This document shows positions 26,899-36,780 of a stretch of 64,000 nt of DNA, one piece after another (the first letter of the stretch is position 1; each line of letters opens with the position of its first letter). The notes below the pieces were generated by a model. That model was not told where the DNA came from. It saw only the letters and a list, made by a program, of their open reading frames with translations, and did no database searches. A program made the translations under genes and the position numbers. The DNA comes from ZC4RG42 sp036676355 (lineage in GTDB: Bacteria; Pseudomonadota; Gammaproteobacteria; Burkholderiales; SG8-39). The DNA lies in NCBI GenBank assembly GCA_036676355.1, contig JAKFDA010000097.1, forward strand, positions 1 through 64,000. Direction: 5' to 3'.

Positions 26899-28194
26899 TT
26901 ACCGCTTATCGATCGGCACCACGTCCCGCTTCGTATTGCCGGTATAGAGCTGACGCGGCCGGCCGATTTTCTGATCCGGGTCGGAAATCATCTCCATCCA
27001 TTGCGCGACCCAGCCGACCGTCCGTGCCAGAGCGAAAATGCACGTGAACATCGAAGTCGGAATGCCGAGCGCGCGCTGCACGATACCGGAATAGAAATCG
27101 ACGTTCGGATAGAGCTTGCGATCGACGAAGTATTGGTCTTCCAGCGCGATCTTCTCCAGCTCCATGGCCAGCTTGAACAGCCGATCGTTCTGCAGACCCA
27201 GCTCGCTCAGCACCTCGTGGCAGGTCTCGCGCATCAACTTGGCGCGCGGATCGTAGTTCTTGTACACGCGATGGCCGAAGCCCATCAGGCGGAAGCCCGA
27301 ATCCTTGTCCTTGGCCTTCTTGACGTATTCGCCGACGCGCGAGACGTCGCCGATTTCTTCCAGCATCTGCAGACAGGCTTCGTTCGCGCCGCCGTGCGCC
27401 GGGCCCCACAGGCAGGCAATACCGGCGGCGATGCAGGCAAACGGATTGGCGCCCGACGAGCCGGCCAACCGCACCGTCGAAGTGGAGGCGTTCTGCTCGT
27501 GATCGGCGTGCAGGATGAAAATGCGATCCAGCGCCCGCACCAGCACGTCGTTCACCTTGTAGTCCTCGGTCGGCACCGAGAACATCATGCGCATGAAGTT
27601 GGCCGTGTATGACAGATCGTTGCGCGGATAGACGAATGGGTGGCCCATCGAATACTTGTGCGCCATCGCGGTGATGGTCGGCATTTTGCCGATCAGGCGG
27701 AACGCGGATATTTCGCGATGCTCCGGGATGCTGATGTCGAGCGAGTCGTGATAGAACGCCGACAGCGCGCCGACCGTGCCGACCAGCACGGCCATCGGGT
27801 GCGAGTCGCGGCGAAAGCCGGTGTAGAAGCGCGCCAGTTGCTCATGCACCATGCTGTGCTTGGCGACCTTGCCGACGAAATGATCCTTCTGCTCCTGGTT
27901 CGGCAACTCGCCGTAGATGAGCAGATGACACACTTCAAGGAAGTCGCATTGGCGCGCCAGTTGATCGATCGGATAACCGCGATAGAGCAGCACGCCCTCG
28001 TCGCCGTCGATGTATGTGATGCTCGAACGGCAACTCGCTGTCGACAGGAAACCCGGATCGTAAGTGAACATCCCCGTCTTGCCATACAGGGTGCGGATAT
28101 CCACCACGTCGGGGCCGATGCTGCCGCCGAGGACCGGAATTTCAACTGACTGGCCTTCCCCGTACTGGAGCACTGCCTTGCCGTTGGGTTTCAT
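26899..28194 (-). CDS. gltA: Citrate synthase
   Basis: Condenses acetyl-CoA and oxaloacetate into citrate. Family marks are the N-terminal YDPGFLSTASCRSSITYIDG, LLYRGYPIDQLA, the active-site histidines in the HADHEQNAST and GFGHRVYKNYDPRAK segments, and the C-terminal MSTSMFT-like IPTSMFTCIFALARTVGWVAQW. The length of 431 and the N-terminal beta domain indicate the hexameric, NADH-sensitive type found in Gram-negative bacteria. The ATG follows a near-perfect AGGAGGT at about six bases. It lies between sdhE and sucA. Confidence 0.97.
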   Translation of the reverse strand: MKPNGKAVLQYGEGQSVEIPVLGGSIGPDVVDIRTLYGKTGMFTYDPGFLSTASCRSSITYIDGDEGVLLYRGYPIDQLARQCDFLEVCHLLIYGELPNQEQKDHFVGKVAKHSMVHEQLARFYTGFRRDSHPMAVLVGTVGALSAFYHDSLDISIPEHREISAFRLIGKMPTITAMAHKYSMGHPFVYPRNDLSYTANFMRMMFSVPTEDYKVNDVLVRALDRIFILHADHEQNASTSTVRLAGSSGANPFACIAAGIACLWGPAHGGANEACLQMLEEIGDVSRVGEYVKKAKDKDSGFRLMGFGHRVYKNYDPRAKLMRETCHEVLSELGLQNDRLFKLAMELEKIALEDQYFVDRKLYPNVDFYSGIVQRALGIPTSMFTCIFALARTVGWVAQWMEMISDPDQKIGRPRQLYTGNTKRDVVPIDKR

Positions 28195-28337
28195 TACTAC
28201 CTCCTTCTGCTGACTTGGGAACGGCCGGGCCGTTCTCTATTTTCAAACCATTGCCGATGGACGGTGCCGCTCCGATCGCTGTTGCAAAGGGGAATCCAGG
28301 ACGATCCACCTTGCGGACTTGATGGCGCGGCGCGGTC

Positions 28338-28589
28338 TCAGCCGGCGCGAATCAGGTCCACCATTTCCTGCAAGCCGGGGTCGTCGCATTCGACGCGCCC
28401 CGACAATACATCCCACAAATCATGATCCTCGTAATCCAGCAGCTGTTGCAGTCGGGCGAACCCATGCGCATCCAGCCGGCGCGAATGCCGGGCGAAAAAC
28501 CGCTCGAGCATCAGATCGTTCTCGAGCAAACCGCGACGGCAACGCCAGTGCGCGCGGCGCAAATCCAGTTCGGTTACCGTCATCGTCAT
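28338..28589 (-). CDS. sdhE: FAD assembly factor SdhE
   Basis: 83-residue helper that promotes covalent attachment of FAD to SdhA. The RG-x-x-E signature is present as CRRGLLENDLML, followed by the helical LQQLLDYEDHDLWDVLSGR. The ATG at 28589 overlaps the sdhB TGA (ATGA), giving coupling with the enzyme it matures. A second ATG two codons later at 28583 is also possible. A longer in-frame extension into sdhB is rejected. Confidence 0.93.
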   Translation of the reverse strand: MTMTVTELDLRRAHWRCRRGLLENDLMLERFFARHSRRLDAHGFARLQQLLDYEDHDLWDVLSGRVECDDPGLQEMVDLIRAG

Positions 28590-29281
28590 ACTGAGCGTCG
28601 GGTGAGCAACTCGCGAATCCGCCCGATCGCTTCGGCAGGATTCAGGCCCTTGGGACAGACGTCGGTGCAATTCATGATCGTACGACAACGAAACAGCCGA
28701 TACGGGTCCTCGAGATTGTCGAGCCGCTCATTGAGCGCCTGATCGCGACTGTCGACAATGAAACGATACGCCTGCAACAAGCCGGCCGGACCGACGAATT
28801 TGTCCGGGTTCCACCAGAACGACGGGCAGGAACTGGTACAGCATGCGCACAGGATGCATTCGTACAGGCCGTTGAGCCGTTCACGGTCTTCCGGACTCTG
28901 CAGCCGCTCGCGTTCGGGCAGCGGCTCGTCGTTGACCAGATACGGCTTCACCGATTCGTACTGCTGGAAAAACTGCGTCATATCGACGATCAGATCGCGG
29001 ATCACCGGCAGGCCGGAGAGCGGGCGGATTTCCACCGGCTCCTTGACCTCGGTGATCTTGGTGACGCAGGCGAGTCGGTTCTTGCCGTTGATGTTCATCG
29101 CATCCGAGCCGCAGATGCCCTCGCGGCAGGAGCGGCGGAATCCCAGACTGTCATCCTGTTCGCGCGCTCTGACCAGAACGTCGAGCAGCATGCGATCCGT
29201 CGGCTCGAGCTCGACGTGGAAGTCCTGCATGTAGGGCTTCTTGTCCTTGTCCGGATCGTAACGAAAGATCCTTAGATGCAT
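28586..29281 (-). CDS. sdhB: Succinate dehydrogenase iron-sulfur subunit
   Basis: Electron-transfer subunit with three Fe-S clusters. The [2Fe-2S] ligands are in CREGICGSDAM with a later Cys in NRLAC. The [4Fe-4S] motif is CILCACCTSSCP, and the [3Fe-4S] motif is CRTIMNCTDVCPKGLNP. It has 231 residues. The start is preceded by GGAGG and lies 19 bases after sdhA. Its stop overlaps the start of sdhE. Confidence 0.97.
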   Translation of the reverse strand: MHLRIFRYDPDKDKKPYMQDFHVELEPTDRMLLDVLVRAREQDDSLGFRRSCREGICGSDAMNINGKNRLACVTKITEVKEPVEIRPLSGLPVIRDLIVDMTQFFQQYESVKPYLVNDEPLPERERLQSPEDRERLNGLYECILCACCTSSCPSFWWNPDKFVGPAGLLQAYRFIVDSRDQALNERLDNLEDPYRLFRCRTIMNCTDVCPKGLNPAEAIGRIRELLTRRSV

Positions 29282-29300
29282 GCTGCCTCCGGGGTTGTTC

Positions 29301-31067
29301 TTAATACACCCGCGCCTTGGGCGGGACTGAATCGGCCGTCAGGGGTTTCAGATTGACCGGTTTGTAAGCCAAACGATCGTTTTCCTTATACCAAAGCGTG
29401 TGCTTGAGCCAGTTGACGTCATCACGCCGATGGTAGTCCTCGCGATCGTGCGCGCCGCGCGTTTCCTTGCGCGCTTCGGCCGAAACCATGGTGGCGCGCG
29501 CCACCTCGACCAGGTTGTCCAGTTCCAACGCGGCCACCAGGGCGGTATTGAACACCCTGCTCTTATCGTGGATTTCGGTTCGGGCGACACGCTCGCTCAG
29601 CACGCGCACCATTTCCACGCCTTCGGTCAGCAGATCCGGAAAACGAAAAACACCGCAGTGCGCCTGCATCGCCCGCCGCAGATCGGCGCGCACCTCGTAC
29701 ACGTGCTCGCCGCCGGTCTGCGTCATGATTCGCGCAACCCGCTCTCGGCTCAGTTCCCCGGCATCCGCCGGCAGATCGCTGTGTCCCGGATTGGCATGGA
29801 GGAAACGCATGATGGCGTCGCCCGACGATTTGCCGAACACCAGCAAATCGGTGAGCGAATTGGTGCCCAGCCGGTTGGCGCCGTGAATGGAGGCGCAAGC
29901 GCACTCGCCCGCAGCATAGAAACCGGGCACGACCGTGTTCGAGCCGTCGGCGCCCGGCACAACCACTTCGCCGTGATAATTGGTCGGAATTCCGCCCATC
30001 TGATAGTGCGCCGTCGGCACGACCGGGATCGGATCGCGCACCGGGTCGACATTGGCGAACTGACGCGCGATCTCGCGAATGCCCGGCAGACGCTTTTCGA
30101 TGACCTCCGGGCCGAGATGATCGAGCTTGAGCAGCACATGGTCGCCTCGGGTGCCGCAACCGCGACCTTCCTTGATCTCGGTCGCCATGGCGCGCGACAC
30201 CACGTCGCGGCTGGCCAGATCCTTGGCGGTCGGCGCATAACGCTCCATGAAGCGCTCGCCGTCGCGGTTGAGCAGATAGCCGCCCTCGCCGCGTACGCCT
30301 TCGGTAATGAGCACCCCCGCACCGGCCACCCCGGTCGGATGGAACTGCCAGAATTCCATGTCCTCGAGCGGGAAGCCGGCGCGCGCCGCCATGCCCGGGC
30401 CGTCGCCGGTATTGATGAATGCGTTGGTCGTCGCCGCGAAAATCCGCCCCGCGCCGCCGGTCGCCAACAGCGTCGCGCGCGCATGAAAGATCGAAATCTC
30501 GCCCGTTTCCATTTCCAGCGCCGCCACGCCCAGCACCCGCCCTTCGGCGTCGCGGATCAGATCCAGCGCCATCCATTCGACGAAGAACTGGGTGTGCGCC
30601 CGCACATTGCGTTGATAGAGCGTATGCAACATGGCATGACCGGTGCGGTCGGCGGCGCAACAAGAGCGCTGCACCACCGGACCGGCGCCGAAGTTCTGCA
30701 TATGGCCGCCGAATGGGCGCTGATAAATGGTGCCGTTCTCGTTGCGGTCGAAAGGCATACCAAAATGTTCGAGTTCGACCACCACTTCGGGCGCCATACG
30801 GCACATGAATTCGATGGCGTCCTGATCGCCGAGCCAGTCCGACCCCTTGATGGTGTCGTACATATGCCATTGCCAGGAGTCGGGCCCCATGTTCGACAGC
30901 GCCGCGCCGACACCGCCTTGCGCCGCGACCGTGTGCGAACGGGTCGGAAAGACTTTCGAGAGTACGGCGACGCGCAAACCCCCTTCGGAAAGCTGCAGTG
31001 CGGCACGCAGACCCGCCCCGCCCGCGCCGACCACGACCGCATCGAACTGTCTGGAAACGAGCTTCAC
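29301..31067 (-). CDS. sdhA: Succinate dehydrogenase flavoprotein subunit
   Basis: Catalytic subunit that oxidises succinate to fumarate. The FAD motif VVGAGGAGLRAAL lies near residue 10, and the His of RSHTVAAQGGVGAAL near residue 45 carries the covalent FAD. Further marks are EFWQFHPTG, TRGEGG-like VRGEGGYLLN and the C-terminal HGANRLGTNSL. No ATG fits: the best start is GTG at 31067 (VKLVSRQFDAVVV), with AGGA seven bases upstream, giving 588 residues, the normal size. The frame stays open upstream into sdhD, but that sequence is not SdhA-like. Confidence 0.96.
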   Translation of the reverse strand: MKLVSRQFDAVVVGAGGAGLRAALQLSEGGLRVAVLSKVFPTRSHTVAAQGGVGAALSNMGPDSWQWHMYDTIKGSDWLGDQDAIEFMCRMAPEVVVELEHFGMPFDRNENGTIYQRPFGGHMQNFGAGPVVQRSCCAADRTGHAMLHTLYQRNVRAHTQFFVEWMALDLIRDAEGRVLGVAALEMETGEISIFHARATLLATGGAGRIFAATTNAFINTGDGPGMAARAGFPLEDMEFWQFHPTGVAGAGVLITEGVRGEGGYLLNRDGERFMERYAPTAKDLASRDVVSRAMATEIKEGRGCGTRGDHVLLKLDHLGPEVIEKRLPGIREIARQFANVDPVRDPIPVVPTAHYQMGGIPTNYHGEVVVPGADGSNTVVPGFYAAGECACASIHGANRLGTNSLTDLLVFGKSSGDAIMRFLHANPGHSDLPADAGELSRERVARIMTQTGGEHVYEVRADLRRAMQAHCGVFRFPDLLTEGVEMVRVLSERVARTEIHDKSRVFNTALVAALELDNLVEVARATMVSAEARKETRGAHDREDYHRRDDVNWLKHTLWYKENDRLAYKPVNLKPLTADSVPPKARVY

Positions 31068-31093
31068 ACTAGCGTCCTGTTCCGTAAGCCCAC

Positions 31094-31435
31094 CTAGCCC
31101 CTCCACATGATCTGCACCGCCCAGATCGCATAGCCGGACAGTGCCACGATGACCAGTACATACAGCGCCAGGCGCAATCCGGTCGGCTTGGCGTAATCCA
31201 TCAGAATGTCGCGCATGCCGACCCAGGCGTGATAACAGACGCTCAGCAGGAACAGCAGCGTGACAACACGAACCCAACCCGATGCGAACAATGCCTTCCA
31301 CGCGGCATGGTCGGCGGGGCGCGCGATGGCGAATGTCGCGATCGCGAGCACCGTGTAAATGGCCATGATGACGGCGGTGATGCGCTGCCGCAGCCATTGG
31401 CCCGTGCCGTAATGTGCGCCGACAAGACTACGCAT
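31094..31435 (-). CDS. sdhD: Succinate dehydrogenase membrane anchor subunit
   Basis: 113-residue heme/quinone-binding anchor of complex II with three hydrophobic helices: WLRQRITAVIMAIYTVLAIATF, the VRVVTLLFLLSVCYHAWVG segment with the likely heme-ligand His, and LALYVLVIVALSGYAIWAV. The YHAWVGMRDILMDY motif is typical of SdhD. The ATG at 31435 overlaps the sdhC stop (TGATG); a start six codons earlier at 31453 is less likely. Confidence 0.92.
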   Translation of the reverse strand: MRSLVGAHYGTGQWLRQRITAVIMAIYTVLAIATFAIARPADHAAWKALFASGWVRVVTLLFLLSVCYHAWVGMRDILMDYAKPTGLRLALYVLVIVALSGYAIWAVQIMWRG

Positions 31436-31830
31436 CACCACAATAGCGCCCATCCGAAAAAAAGCGTCAGCGCAATGCTGATCGCAAGGGTCAGACGCGC
31501 GGAAGCGCGCGCCGAAGGCAGATCGATACCGATATGCAGGTCGAGCAGCAGATGACGCAGGCCGGCCGTCCAGTGATGCGCGTAGGCCCAGACCAGCCCG
31601 AGAACAACGAGTTGTGCAAACGGGTGCGCGAGTTGCCGCCGAACGGCTTCGTAGCGTGCCTCCGATGCAAGACTGCCGTCGAACAGGAACAGCAGCCAGG
31701 GCAGCGCAAGAAATAGCACCGCGCCGCTGATGCGGTGCAGGATTGAAACGATGCCGGGGATGGGAAGGTTGAAGAGACTGACATTTAACCAGAGCGGACG
31801 CCTCTTTTTTTTCACCGCAGCATCAGGCAT
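31435..31830 (-). CDS. sdhC: Succinate dehydrogenase cytochrome b556 subunit
   Basis: 131-residue membrane subunit that binds heme b and ubiquinone together with SdhD. It has RPLWLNVSLFNLPIPGIVSILHR...SG near the start (the SIxHRxSG family signature as ILHRISG), three hydrophobic segments, and the HHWTAGLRHLLLD motif with the heme-ligand His region. GGGAGG precedes the ATG. It is the first gene of the sdhCDABE unit, with a candidate promoter at 32013-32041 and therefore a leader of about 175 bases. Confidence 0.94.
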   Translation of the reverse strand: MPDAAVKKKRRPLWLNVSLFNLPIPGIVSILHRISGAVLFLALPWLLFLFDGSLASEARYEAVRRQLAHPFAQLVVLGLVWAYAHHWTAGLRHLLLDLHIGIDLPSARASARLTLAISIALTLFFGWALLW

Positions 31831-32012
31831 CTAAGGATGACCTCCCTTGTTAGATAGCGTCAGAGCAGACACCGGATGTCTCGCTCGCCATACACCGCCC
31901 GTTGTGGAATTCCTCATTCAACCATCGAAGCGGCACGAACTTGCGACCCTACCTCACACTTACTCTCAGGCCTGCCTCCTCGCGATGCCTCCCCGCATTG
32001 CTGGACCGGGCG

Positions 32013-32041
32013 ATTATACAAGCCCACTTCGTCTTTGTGAC
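32013..32041 (-). promoter_or_regulatory. Candidate sdhC promoter
   Basis: On the minus strand GTCACA (complement 32036-32041) and a perfect TATAAT (complement 32013-32018) are separated by 17 bases. The -35 matches four of six positions. The start of transcription would fall near 32006. Confidence 0.55.
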
Positions 32042-32079
32042 CGCGAACGCTGCGTTGCACTTCGGACACGGGCAAATCG

Positions 32080-32095
32080 TGTGATCCGGATCACC
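32080..32095. promoter_or_regulatory. CRP/FNR-like palindrome between the sdhC and mdh promoters
   Basis: TGTGATCCGGATCACC contains a perfect 14-base palindrome (GTGATCCGGATCAC at 32081-32094) with the TGTGA-N6-TCAC arrangement of CRP-family sites. It ends ten bases before the mdh -35 and is centred about 81 bases upstream of the predicted sdhC start site. Regulator identity is inference. Confidence 0.5.
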
Positions 32096-32105
32096 GGCCG
32101 TCGCG

Positions 32106-32134
32106 TTGACGATGCGCGCGCGCGCGCCTAAACT
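32106..32134 (+). promoter_or_regulatory. Candidate mdh promoter
   Basis: TTGACG and TAAACT with a 17-base spacer made almost wholly of alternating GC dinucleotides (32114-32127). The spacing is optimal, and the start of transcription would fall near 32141, about 100 bases before the mdh ATG. Confidence 0.55.
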
Positions 32135-32243
32135 GCTTCGCAACTTTGCCTACGCGTTCAAGCGTCCAATCAAGGCAGCAATTCATCGTGCGCCGCGTCG
32201 CATGACGGACATCAACACCAAAACTCATTCCGGGAGATTCACC

Positions 32244-33227
32244 ATGGCAAAGCCCCCTGTACGTGTCGCTGTCACGGGTGCCGCCGGCCAGATCGGCTAC
32301 AGCCTGCTGTTCCGTATCGCAGCCGGCGAGATGCTCGGCAAGGATCAGCCGGTCATCCTGCAACTGCTCGAAGTCACGCCCGCGCTGAATGCGCTCAAGG
32401 GCGTGGTGATGGAACTCGAAGACTGCGCGTTTCCCCTGCTCGCCGGCGTGGTGCAGACCGACGATGCCAAAGTGGCGTTCAAGGATGCGGACTACGCGCT
32501 GCTGGTCGGTGCGCGGCCACGCTCCAAAGGTATGGAACGCGCCGATCTGCTCGAAGCCAACGCGCAGATTTTCACCGCGCAGGGCAAGGCGCTCAACGAT
32601 GTGGCCAAGCGCAGCATCAAAGTGCTGGTGGTCGGCAACCCGGCCAACACCAACGCCTACATCGCCATGCGCAGCGCGCCGGATCTGCCGCGCCATTGCT
32701 TCAGCGCGATGTTGCGCCTCGATCACAACCGTTCGCTGTCGCAACTGGCGGCCAAAACCGGCAAGCCGGTCGATGCCATCCGCAAGATGATCGTGTGGGG
32801 CAACCACTCGCCGACGATGTATCCCGACTACCGCTTCGCCACCATTGCCGGCCAGAGCGCCAGGGCCCTGGTCAACGATGAAAGCTGGTATCGCGACGTC
32901 TTCATTCCGACCGTCGCCAAGCGCGGCGCGGCAATTATCGAGGCGCGCGGCCTGTCCTCCGCCGCGAGCGCGGCCAACGCCGCGATCGACCACATGCGTG
33001 ACTGGGTGCTGGGCAGCAACGGCGAATGGGTCACCATGGGCGTTCCGAGCGACGGCTCATACGGCATCCCCGAAGGCATCCTCTACGGCGTGCCGGTAAT
33101 CTGCGCCGACGGTAAATACGAAGTCGTACGCGATCTGGAAATTGACGAATTCAGCCGTCAGAAAATGGACGCAACGTTGAAGGAATTACTGGACGAGCGC
33201 GACGGCATCAAGCATCTGCTCGCTTAA
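32244..33227 (+). CDS. mdh: Malate dehydrogenase
   Basis: NAD-dependent oxidation of malate to oxaloacetate. It belongs to the cytosolic-type group: VAVTGAAGQIGYSLLFRIAAGEMLG at the N-terminus, VGARPRSKGMERADLL, VVGNPANTNAYIAM, and the catalytic IVWGNHSPTMYPDYR. The ATG at 32244 (MAKPPVRVAV) has GGGAG upstream and gives 327 residues. A longer in-frame start at 32106 would begin inside the promoter and is rejected. It is divergent from sdhCDABE and upstream of acnA. Confidence 0.96.
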   Translation: MAKPPVRVAVTGAAGQIGYSLLFRIAAGEMLGKDQPVILQLLEVTPALNALKGVVMELEDCAFPLLAGVVQTDDAKVAFKDADYALLVGARPRSKGMERADLLEANAQIFTAQGKALNDVAKRSIKVLVVGNPANTNAYIAMRSAPDLPRHCFSAMLRLDHNRSLSQLAAKTGKPVDAIRKMIVWGNHSPTMYPDYRFATIAGQSARALVNDESWYRDVFIPTVAKRGAAIIEARGLSSAASAANAAIDHMRDWVLGSNGEWVTMGVPSDGSYGIPEGILYGVPVICADGKYEVVRDLEIDEFSRQKMDATLKELLDERDGIKHLLA

Positions 33228-33245
33228 TCAACCTCGAACACCCCC

Positions 33246-33402
33246 TGAACCACAGAGACACAGAGAAAAGCGAAACATTATTCCGTCATTCCCGGCAAGC
33301 CGCGCAAGCGGCGCGATCGGGAATCCAGATGAAAGGACGCAGAACTGGGTTTCCGCCCGAAGACGCCTCTTTAACTCTGTGTCTCTGCGCCTCTGTGGTG
33401 GA
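33246..33402. repeat. Composite palindromic repeat between mdh and acnA
   Basis: The outer arms TGAACCACAGAGACACAGAG (33246-33265) and the CTCTGTGTCTCTGCGCC region with CTCTGTGGTGGA (33375-33402) form a long imperfect inverted repeat. Nested inside is a second, unrelated palindrome at 33285-33328 with arms CATTCCCG and CGGGAATC. Both motifs are of types dispersed in many proteobacterial genomes, so this looks like one element inserted in another. Confidence 0.75.
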
Positions 33403-33421
33403 CTTTTACTTTTGAGCCGAC

Positions 33422-36124
<2,703 letters not shown>

Positions 36125-36287
36125 GTCTGCATTGTTCGTCGCGCCCGCGCGCCTTTACGCAATGCGGCGGCAACCCGCTAAGCCGCAGTTCATTCGCACC
36201 TGCCCGCACCCGCCGCTGCGCGGCCACCGAGTCTGGCGCGAACTGCTCGCCTGAAACGACCGCGACTCTAAATTGTCCGCACCAAAC

Positions 36288-36320
36288 AAAAAGGCCGTCA
36301 CTTTGCAGTGACGGCCTTTT
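36288..36320. terminator. Bidirectional terminator between acnA and the cold-shock gene
   Basis: AAAAAGGCCGTCACT and AGTGACGGCCTTTT form a perfect stem of about 14 bp with a TTGC loop and A/T tracts on both sides. It lies between two convergent genes and can serve both. Confidence 0.93.
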
Positions 36321-36338
36321 CACTTTTGTAGGGGTCGA

Positions 36339-36545
36339 TCATTCAAGCGGACGTATATTCGAGGCTTGTTTGCCTTTAGGGCCCGTCGTCACGTCGAAAT
36401 CTACACGCTGGTTTTCCTTGAGGCTCTTGAAACCCTTGCCGGTAATTGCGGAGAAATGCGCAAAGAGATCTTCGCCGCCACCATCGGGTGTAATGAATCC
36501 GTAGCCTTTTTGGTCGTTGAACCATTTCACGATACCGGATGCCAT
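36339..36545 (-). CDS. Cold-shock domain protein
   Basis: 68-residue single cold-shock domain, an RNA/ssDNA chaperone. RNP1 is KGYGFI (residues 13-18) and RNP2 is DLFAHF (26-31); the sequence begins MASGIVKWFNDQKGYGFITP. AAGGAG precedes the ATG. The 235 bases upstream, before the end of the PAS kinase gene, are gene-free and may include a long leader as is common for csp genes. Whether it is cold-induced or constitutive cannot be told from sequence. Confidence 0.95.
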   Translation of the reverse strand: MASGIVKWFNDQKGYGFITPDGGGEDLFAHFSAITGKGFKSLKENQRVDFDVTTGPKGKQASNIRPLE

Positions 36546-36780
36546 GCTTACCGCTCCTTATGTACTGACGTACAGCCTTGCCAAACTACAAAACGGGCCT
36601 GCGCCCACCTGCGAGACCTGCAAGGAGTTAAAACCGCACGACCTTCGGTGCCGCCCTACGCGGCGTCTACGGACCAGCGATTACCGGCGCTGCTTGGGGT
36701 CTGCAGCAAATCTTATACTGCCCTGAATATTCGATCGTCAACCCGGATTCACAGTTTGTAACATGGCCTGAAGAACGTAT

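Larger units (their letters stand above)
31831..32243. promoter_or_regulatory. Divergent regulatory region between sdhC and mdh
   Basis: 413 bases without a convincing gene. It holds a sigma-70-type promoter for sdhC, one for mdh, and a perfect 14-base palindrome between them (listed separately). The rest of the sdhC leader, 31831-32006, shows no strong hairpin that I could see. Confidence 0.6.

Noticed and set aside
31068..31397. Upstream extension of the sdhA frame into sdhD
   Set aside because: The extended residues are a shadow of sdhD; the GTG at 31067 has a proper ribosome-binding site and gives the normal SdhA length.
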